NCBI GenBank assembly: GCA_016188105.1
Contig: JACPIL010000020.1
Span: 1 to 6,463 of the forward strand
Reading direction: 5' to 3'
Length of the DNA: 6,463 nt
DNA from: Candidatus Woesearchaeota archaeon
GTDB taxonomy: Archaea > Nanobdellota > Nanobdellia > Woesearchaeales > GW2011-AR9
Shown here: positions 6,109 through 6,463 of the stretch, in pieces
How the letters are laid out: every line of letters starts with the position of its first letter
Position numbering within the stretch: position 1 is the stretch's first letter
Made by a program: the position numbers and the translations under genes
The notes under the pieces: model-generated
Databases searched by the model: none
What the model was told of the DNA's origin: nothing
Seen by the model: the letters and a program-made list of their open reading frames with translations, nothing else

Positions 6109-6420
6109 TTACTTCACGACCAACTCCATCAATTCTCCAGAGGCAGCTAATTCTCGCACAATATCGCAGCCGCCAATAAACTTGCCATTAACATATAACT
6201 GAGGAATGGTCGGCCAATTGGCATATTCTTTGATTGCCTGCCGGATGTTTTCGTCAGAAAGGACATCAAATGAGTCAAATTCTATTCCCAAATCATTGAG
6301 AATACCTACTACTTGAGCTGAAAAACCACACTGCGGATCTTCTGGCGTGCCTTTCATAAATAGAAATACGGCAGCAGAGTTAATCTTTTCTTCAATTATT
6401 TTTTTTATTTCTGGGTTCAT
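6109..6420 (-). CDS. grxD: Monothiol glutaredoxin, Grx4/GrxD family (CGFS type)
   Basis: 103 residues, the full length of a single-domain monothiol glutaredoxin. The active-site motif CGFS is at 31-34, preceded by the invariant Lys23 of FMKGTP. WPTIPQLYVNG (69-79) holds the cis-Pro, and IGGCDIV (82-88) the glutathione-binding end. The family binds a [2Fe-2S] cluster bridged between two monomers with glutathione or another thiol and hands it to apo-proteins in the cytoplasm; it is a weak oxidoreductase. The family is mainly bacterial and eukaryotic, and the close match to the E. coli-type motif pattern suggests acquisition from bacteria, an inference. How it works in a cell that may lack glutathione is open. 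The ATG is the first start after an in-frame stop. An AT-rich TATA-like box lies about 31 nt upstream; a GGAG 12 bases before the ATG is too distant to be convincing. Confidence 0.95.
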   Translation of the reverse strand: MNPEIKKIIEEKINSAAVFLFMKGTPEDPQCGFSAQVVGILNDLGIEFDSFDVLSDENIRQAIKEYANWPTIPQLYVNGKFIGGCDIVRELAASGELMELVVK

Positions 6421-6447
6421 ATTATTGTGAGTCTCCAGACCTTACGC

Positions 6448-6455
6448 ATTTAAAT
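6448..6455 (-). promoter_or_regulatory. TATA-like box of the glutaredoxin gene
   Basis: ATTTAAAT is centred about 31 nt before the ATG at 6420, which would give a leader of only a few bases. The sequence is less TATA-like than the others and is itself a palindrome, so the assignment rests mainly on position. Confidence 0.35.
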
Positions 6456-6463
6456 TAATCGAT

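Noticed and set aside
1..6463. CRISPR array, tRNA, rRNA, insertion sequence or toxin-antitoxin pair
   Set aside because: I found no spaced direct repeats, no cloverleaf or rRNA-like segment, no transposase or terminal inverted repeats, and no adjacent small gene pair.

Overview
The window looks like AT-rich archaeal DNA, most likely from a DPANN-type lineage (Woesearchaeota or a relative). That placement is an inference from gene content. The evidence is a PGF-pre-PGF surface protein with a C-terminal membrane anchor, a stand-alone Mre11-like nuclease, TATA-like boxes about 27-31 nt before start codons, mostly no Shine-Dalgarno sites, and oligo-T terminators. No rRNA, tRNA, CRISPR array or insertion sequence was seen.

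Layout: (1) 2-1297 (+) is the 3' part of a large surface protein whose start lies outside the window. It has an N-glycosylation-rich Ig-like region, a Gly/Ser linker, a PGF-pre-PGF domain, a Glu/Ala/Pro stalk and a membrane anchor. (2) 1401-2627 (-) is an Mre11/SbcD-type metallophosphoesterase, convergent with the first gene and without a rad50 partner here. (3) 2628-2728 is a compact divergent promoter region. (4) 2729-3970 (+) is an unrecognised HEXXH metallopeptidase-like protein with a possible export signal and a TPR-like C-terminus. (5) 3972-5717 (-) is glmS, tail-to-tail with the peptidase gene and separated from it by one base. (6) 5799-5975 (-) is a 58-residue Cys-rich ORF with its own TATA box and a terminator hairpin overlapping its stop codon. 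(7) 6109-6420 (-) is a CGFS monothiol glutaredoxin.

The genes do not form an evident operon: each has its own promoter-like element. Two loose links can be inferred. GlmS makes the precursor of UDP-GlcNAc, a common sugar donor for surface glycans, and the first gene encodes a sequon-dense surface protein. The Cys-rich mini-protein lies next to an Fe-S carrier glutaredoxin on the same strand. The most interesting points are the small Cys-rich ORF, the repeated TATA-to-ATG spacing that implies leaderless transcription, the Asn-to-Ser change in the Mre11 metal-binding motif, and the unassigned metallopeptidase. I see no convincing multi-gene novel defence or mobile system.
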